Source of the DNA: Namhaeicola sp039714555
GTDB lineage: Bacteria; Bacteroidota; Bacteroidia; Flavobacteriales; Flavobacteriaceae
DNA: 64,000 nt
Direction of reading: 5' to 3'
Assembly: GCA_039714555.1 (NCBI GenBank)
Contig: JBDLJB010000005.1
Location: forward strand, 62,001-126,000
Both the position numbers and the translations under genes were made by a program. Shown here one piece after another: positions 60,210-64,000 of this stretch. The notes beneath the pieces are model-generated. The model had not been told where the DNA came from. It searched no databases and was given only the letters and a program-made list of their open reading frames with translations. Every line of letters starts with the position of its first letter. Position 1 is the stretch's first letter.

Positions 60210-60587
60210 TTACTTTTCATTTTCTGCAAAAGTAAGTATGTAACCGTTAATATCCTGAATAGAAAATTCTGTTGCACCGTAAAAAGTTTTTTCAAGTCCT
60301 TTAATAACATTCACTTTATTTTTAATTTTGTCGTGAAACAATCTAATTTCTTTTATCTGGATATATAACAACAAAGAACCACCATTTTGTCTTGATATAG
60401 TTGGCAATTCTGAACCTAAACTGTCAAATGTTTGAAACATAAAATTCACATTTCCACAAGTCATCATTACCCATACAAGATCACCTTGTTCAGGAACTGT
60501 CATAACCACCCTAAACCCTAAATACTGATAAAATTTAATTGTCTCGTTTATATCTTTAACGAAAATGTTAGGCGAAATTGAATCCAT
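60210..60587 (-). CDS. VOC/glyoxalase-family protein
   Basis: The protein has 125 residues from ATG 60587 (MDSISPNIFVKDINETIKFY); an ATG at 60617 would add ten Lys/Asn-rich residues and is less likely. It has the two beta-alpha-beta-beta-beta modules of the vicinal-oxygen-chelate fold (FYQYLGFRVVMTVPEQGD and FYGATEFSIQDINGYILTFAE). The late Glu of the second module is present; the enzyme or binding role (bleomycin-resistance, dioxygenase or lyase type) cannot be decided. It lies in the accessory region. Confidence 0.82.
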   Translation of the reverse strand: MDSISPNIFVKDINETIKFYQYLGFRVVMTVPEQGDLVWVMMTCGNVNFMFQTFDSLGSELPTISRQNGGSLLLYIQIKEIRLFHDKIKNKVNVIKGLEKTFYGATEFSIQDINGYILTFAENEK

Positions 60588-60751
60588 ATTTTTTAATTTT
60601 TGATTTTTATTAGTCAAACGTTTCTAGCAACCAAAAGTAGTTGATAAAACAGCCCAATTATTCGGCTGTAAATTACTTTTTAATATACAATTACAATTTA
60701 AATTATAACACAAAACCGTTATTTTTTGTAACCGTTGTTAGCACACATCTT
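60588..60751. repeat. Cassette-like boundary with imperfect inverted repeats (between VOC and DUF1287 genes)
   Basis: CTAGCAAC (60624-60631) and GTTGTTAG (60734-60741) form outer arms with one mismatch. An inner hairpin ACAGCC/GGCTGT lies at 60649-60654 and 60664-60669. The block ends with GTTAGCACACAT (60737-60748), whose exact inverse occurs at the other end of the DUF1287 gene. The layout recalls integron attC sites, but the G-TTRRRY core is not matched. Confidence 0.4.
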
Positions 60752-61339
60752 TTATTTTTTATATCGGTAATGTCCAATTATTATGTAGTCAAATAGTATA
60801 TTTTCAATGACTTGTCCGGATCCAATATTATGGACAATCAGATATTTATTTTTGTCACTTGACTTCCTGTCAATTACAATCCCGATATGAGTTAATCCAC
60901 CTCCCAAATCCCAACATACAATGTCTCCTGGAGAATAGTCTTTCGGATTGTCAGTTATTCTTAGAACTTCTCCATGTCTTTCAAAGAATTTCATTAAGTT
61001 CGGAACTCTTCGGTGATCAATATTTTTGTCCGTTGATTTCAGCCTCCAATTTTTTGGATATTTTTCAAAATTGTCTTTCATGTCTTCATGAACTTCTTTT
61101 TGAAGGTCAATCCCAACTTTTCTATATGCTCTGATTATTACATCTGTACATACTCCTTTATTCTTGGGAACATCTCCATTTGGATAATCAATTGAAAAAT
61201 AGTTTGGATCATAGATAACACTGTCATGTGTCAATGTGATGGTAGAATCAACAAGTATTTCATAGAAAGAATCCTGACTATAGGAATAATTTCTTAAAAA
61301 TAGAAAGAGTATAGTTGATATTAGTAGTATTTTTCTCAT
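60752..61339 (-). CDS. DUF1287 (NlpC/P60-like) secreted protein
   Basis: The protein has 195 residues from ATG 61339; a frame from 61378 extends through the flanking repeat and is rejected. A signal peptide (MRKILLISTILFLFLRNYSYSQ) precedes a DUF1287 domain with YPNGDVPKNKGVCTDVIIRAY, KNIDHRRVPNLMKFF, SPGDIVCWDLGGGLTHIGIV and VHNIGSGQ. The Cys in GVCTDV and the His in THIGIV suggest a papain-like hydrolase acting on the wall. GC content is higher than in the core genes, and both gene ends touch a 12-bp inverted repeat. Confidence 0.88.
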   Translation of the reverse strand: MRKILLISTILFLFLRNYSYSQDSFYEILVDSTITLTHDSVIYDPNYFSIDYPNGDVPKNKGVCTDVIIRAYRKVGIDLQKEVHEDMKDNFEKYPKNWRLKSTDKNIDHRRVPNLMKFFERHGEVLRITDNPKDYSPGDIVCWDLGGGLTHIGIVIDRKSSDKNKYLIVHNIGSGQVIENILFDYIIIGHYRYKK

Positions 61340-61501
61340 ATGTGTGCTAACGAGAGTTCGTGTATGAATAGTAGCCAATTGCGAGTTTCAAACTTGTCAA
61401 GCTATACAAAAATTGAAGCGATCTAAAACATTTGGTTATCTTACTATTTCGGCTATTACTTTATATATTGTTGTGCGTTCGTTATTCTTATTATCTGATT
61501 A
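61340..61501. repeat. Cassette-like boundary with nested inverted repeats (between DUF1287 and oxidoreductase genes)
   Basis: Outer arms TAACGA (61348-61353) and TCGTTA (61479-61484) enclose inner arms TAGCC (61372-61376) and GGCTA (61451-61455), a two-box nested layout like an attC site of about 140 bases. It starts with ATGTGTGCTAAC (61340-61351), the inverse of the repeat at 60737-60748. Confidence 0.4.
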
Positions 61502-62431
61502 TTATACAGTAATAACCACATTCCCTTTTTTGTGCCCTTTGTCAACATATCTATGTGCTTCTACTATTTGTTCCATAGGGTAGCGTTTGTCTATTACTGA
61601 TCTTAGTTTTCCTTCTTCGCAAAGCTCTTTGAGATAATTCAGGTCTTCTACCTTTAACTTATTTTTACCTGAAAAATTAAGAACATTAATATATATTCCT
61701 GATTTTGTCAGAGATATTTTACGTTTTGAAGATTCAATCTTGCCTACTGCATCAAAAATTAAGTCATACTTAAGGCCATTTTGGGTAAAATCTTCTTGTC
61801 TGTAATTAATAACCTTATCGGCTCCCAGAGATTTCACCATTTCTAAATTTGCTGTACTGCATACTCCTGTAACTTCTGCTCCAAAGTGCTTGGCAATTTG
61901 TATTGCATAAGTGCCAACACTGCCAGAAGCTCCATAAATTAAAACCTTTTGCCCTTCCCGAACATTAGCTTTTCTAAGATTAAGCAGGGCTGTTAATCCC
62001 CCATTTGAAAGTGGGGCGGCTTCCTCATAGGTCATATTGTTTGGTTTTATTGCCAGCATTCCATCTTCGGGCATGCACCGGTATTGGGTATAGGCACCAA
62101 ATTCAAATCCGGTGGATGCAAAAACGGGATCACCTACCTTAAACAGCTTAACATCTTTTCCTACTGCTTCAATTTCTCCGGCGAGTTCCATTCCAAGTAT
62201 TTTTTTTCTTGGTCCCCTGAATCCCAATATAACTCTCATCACGGGCTTGAAAAAGAAATCTCTGACAGGTCCTAAACCAGGCTCAAAGCGCCGAATCTTA
62301 GTATCCCCAATATGAACTGTTGTAGCTTTTACTTTTATCAGTACTTCATCATCTTTAGGCAAAGGTTTTTCCACTTCTTTAAACTGAAGAACCTCCGGTG
62401 GTCCGTATCTAGTACAAATAACGACTTTCAT
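61502..62431 (-). CDS. Zinc-independent medium-chain reductase (quinone oxidoreductase-like)
   Basis: The 309-residue MDR-superfamily enzyme has the N-terminal GroES-like part (PPEVLQFKEVEKPLPKDDEVL) and a Rossmann domain with GASGSVGTYAIQIAKHFG. The catalytic zinc ligands are missing, as in NADPH:quinone oxidoreductase and enoyl-reductase relatives. It probably reduces quinones or other electrophiles. Base composition is higher in GC than the core part of the window, consistent with acquisition. Confidence 0.88.
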   Translation of the reverse strand: MKVVICTRYGPPEVLQFKEVEKPLPKDDEVLIKVKATTVHIGDTKIRRFEPGLGPVRDFFFKPVMRVILGFRGPRKKILGMELAGEIEAVGKDVKLFKVGDPVFASTGFEFGAYTQYRCMPEDGMLAIKPNNMTYEEAAPLSNGGLTALLNLRKANVREGQKVLIYGASGSVGTYAIQIAKHFGAEVTGVCSTANLEMVKSLGADKVINYRQEDFTQNGLKYDLIFDAVGKIESSKRKISLTKSGIYINVLNFSGKNKLKVEDLNYLKELCEEGKLRSVIDKRYPMEQIVEAHRYVDKGHKKGNVVITV

Positions 62432-62556
62432 TTTTCATTTTATTTACATGCAAATCCAATGACGCAGAATTTTTTGTATAAGAATATTCCGATAGGAAAA
62501 TTAGACGTAACAAAACTGCAACGATCTTTATTTAAGCCTAAAAATAGCAATTATTT

Positions 62557-62700
62557 TTAAATGGTGATATGTATAGTTATTTTAATCAATCCCATTTCAG
62601 TTTCAGTTTTGCCTTTTTTATAAAAATCTCTTTCGATTGTTTTAGTTTTAATATCCTTCAATGAGACTATATTTTCTTGTTTAGCATAACAAGCACCGAA
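62557..62700 (-). pseudogene. C-terminal fragment of a secreted protein (relic)
   Basis: A 47-codon frame without a start reads FGACYAKQENIVSLKD and on to KGKTETEMGLIKITIHITI and a stop. It looks like a signal-peptide end plus a short mature part, cut off by a stop upstream. The rest of the 308-base gap between the oxidoreductase and AsmA genes holds nothing I recognise. Confidence 0.3.
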
Positions 62701-62739
62701 TTATAAAGTTTATGTTTTGAGTGTAGGTGGATTGTCAAG

Positions 62740-64000
62740 CTAATTCTGTGTGCTATCTTTCTTCTTACCAAATAGATTCCCCAATATACCCTTAGCTGCC
62801 TCTTTGACTGCATCTTCTTTTTTTGTGGAGTCAGAGTCTTTGGTTATGTTGTTATTGAGCATATCGGTAAGTATTCCTTTTCCTTTGTCTGTTAATTTGT
62901 CTTTTTGAATGGAGATAAGCTGCTGGGTTAAGTTAGACATAGAGCTTTTAACGTCGGTTTTTAATGTGGGGTTGGTAAAACTTCCACCCATTTCCACATT
63001 TACCGGAACCCTGATCTTCGAGGCTTCCTCCTCACTTAGATTTGCCAGTAGTTTATTTACATCTTTACCAAGATATTTTGCAGGAACATCGAGTTTTGCC
63101 ATGTAGGATAACGATTTATCCAGACTGTGTGTCCCTTTAACTTCAATATCGATATCTTTATATTTCAGATTGATGGGTTTTAAATTCACATTTCCATCTT
63201 TGAATGATAATGATGTTTTTAGATTTTTCAGTTCTATATCACTTAAATCGATAAAGTTCATATTCTGATCAAAGGATTGTAACAGTGGACTATTCTCCTT
63301 TACGAAAGACGCATTTAAGATCTCGCCTAAAAGATCTCCGCTTAAAGTGGCCATATTTGGAGTAAAATCCTCATTAAGATTTCCAGAAAGCGAAATATCA
63401 GAATTCATAATTCCGTTTACCGCATTGGCCAAGGGTGTTAAAAACTGAAAAAGTTCCAATTCCTTAAATGAAGAAGTAATGTCAAAAGCTTTTAATTTTA
63501 AGTTCATATTAAATGTAGGTGTTTCTTCTTTTGTAGAAACATTGCCCGTTAATCCTAATTGCCCGTCAAATAGTTCTGATGTCAGATTGGTTATGGTTGC
63601 TTTTTGATCTTCTATTTTTATGGTTCCCTTTACTTTCTTAAGAGTAAGATCGTCGTATATCACATTATCTGCAACTGCGTTTATGGTACAATCAAGGAAA
63701 GCAGGGATGGTTACTTTTTCACCTTCACTCTTGACTGTTTCAGACTCTGATCCTGTTTCCGATTCATCTACCTTCATCATAAAATCGTTAACAGCAAACG
63801 TACCGGAATTGAGATCAAAATTACCTTCTAAATCCTCGTTATTAAACATAAAGCCCAGTAGATTTTTTATAGTACCTGTGGCTTTGATATCTGATAGCCC
63901 TGTCTTTGCAGAAAATCCGTTAAGATTTATGTTTTGATCATTAAAAGTGATGTCAGCTTTTGATATTTCAATGGGATTAGCCATTTCATCCGGAGATAGC
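62740..64000 (-). CDS. AsmA-family protein, C-terminal part (runs off window)
   Basis: The open frame covers 420 codons to the window edge; an internal ATG at 63984 is not the true start because the frame stays open upstream. The pattern is that of AsmA/TamB-like envelope proteins: repeating beta-strand blocks (LNLKAFDITSSFKELELFQFLTPLANAVNGIMNSDIS), then SLSGNLNEDF, GDLLGEILNASF, KYKDIDIEVKGTHSLD, with a C-terminal GKGILTDML and GILGNLFGKKKD. AsmA proteins are thought to help lipid transport between membranes. GC is clearly higher than in the left of the window. Confidence 0.88.
   Translation of the reverse strand, partial: LSPDEMANPIEISKADITFNDQNINLNGFSAKTGLSDIKATGTIKNLLGFMFNNEDLEGNFDLNSGTFAVNDFMMKVDESETGSESETVKSEGEKVTIPAFLDCTINAVADNVIYDDLTLKKVKGTIKIEDQKATITNLTSELFDGQLGLTGNVSTKEETPTFNMNLKLKAFDITSSFKELELFQFLTPLANAVNGIMNSDISLSGNLNEDFTPNMATLSGDLLGEILNASFVKENSPLLQSFDQNMNFIDLSDIELKNLKTSLSFKDGNVNLKPINLKYKDIDIEVKGTHSLDKSLSYMAKLDVPAKYLGKDVNKLLANLSEEEASKIRVPVNVEMGGSFTNPTLKTDVKSSMSNLTQQLISIQKDKLTDKGKGILTDMLNNNITKDSDSTKKEDAVKEAAKGILGNLFGKKKDSTQN

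Noticed and set aside
60752..61378. Longer DUF1287 reading frame from ATG 61378
   Set aside because: The extra 13 residues lie in the inverted-repeat block and precede a good signal peptide; ATG 61339 is a better start.

Overview
The window is a low-GC (by eye about 30%) chromosomal segment of a Bacteroidota bacterium, most likely a member of the Flavobacteriia/Flavobacteriaceae. Grounds: gene orders typical of that group (cdsA-LUD-ftsH-rsfS next to birA, SRPBCC-pyrE next to a NUDIX gene, PASTA protein-rluD, an M1 peptidase with a DUF6702-type gene), proteins largely confined to it (DUF4834- and DUF6702-type, CarboxypepD_reg-like), weak or absent Shine-Dalgarno sequences, and many promoters with the Bacteroidota -7 element TAnnTTTG. 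No rRNA, tRNA, CRISPR array, transposase or integrase gene was found.

Layout. 1-5.7 kb: housekeeping genes (cdsA end piece, LUD protein, ftsH, rsfS, birA, SRPBCC protein, pyrE, NUDIX). 5.8-10.6 kb: SulP transporter, then an M14 peptidase-coaD-ddl run. 10.7-14.4 kb: two MacB-type permeases and a periplasmic adaptor without an ATPase. 14.5-17 kb: PASTA protein, rluD, yaaA. 17-19 kb: a methionine gamma-lyase-like gene divergent from an Lrp/AsnC regulator, with a palindromic repeat cluster between them. 19-24.3 kb: GNAT, secreted proteins, YceI, M1 peptidase, DNA glycosylase. 24.3-26.7 kb: three tandem paralogous secreted proteins. 26.8-28.6 kb: pepE and a KAS III-like enzyme. 28.8-35 kb: truncated haemoglobin, ADP-forming acyl-CoA synthetase, aminotransferase and indolepyruvate oxidoreductase iorA/iorB, together a route from aromatic amino acids to aryl acids plus ATP. 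35.1-36.7 kb: a HemC-HemD fusion whose HemC half has lost key residues. 36.8-44.7 kb: SDR, BASS transporter, a gene-poor 0.55 kb stretch, E2 acyltransferase, exonuclease, and a GH3/beta-lactamase fusion. 44.7-50.5 kb: a minus-strand run (acyltransferase, BASS, DUF4159, rsmE, GNAT-like, outer-membrane protein). 50.5-57.5 kb: a surface-glycan operon (YfhO, methyltransferase, two glycosyltransferases, wecB). 57.5-60 kb: creD, a winged-helix regulator and a membrane protein with a shared 22-bp operator. 60-64 kb: accessory genes of higher GC, gene relics and cassette-like inverted repeats, ending inside an AsmA-family gene.

Most noteworthy: (1) the HemC-like half lacks the dipyrromethane cysteine and several substrate arginines, so it is probably a pseudoenzyme; (2) FNR/CRP-type sites TGAT-N4-ATCA lie at nearly the same distance from near-consensus -7 elements at the aminotransferase and iorA promoters; (3) one 22-bp element precedes both creD and the operon that encodes its likely regulator; (4) a DUF1287 gene is bracketed by a 12-bp inverted repeat inside what look like recombination-cassette boundaries. 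Family assignments rest on recognition of motifs and gene order; no database search was possible.
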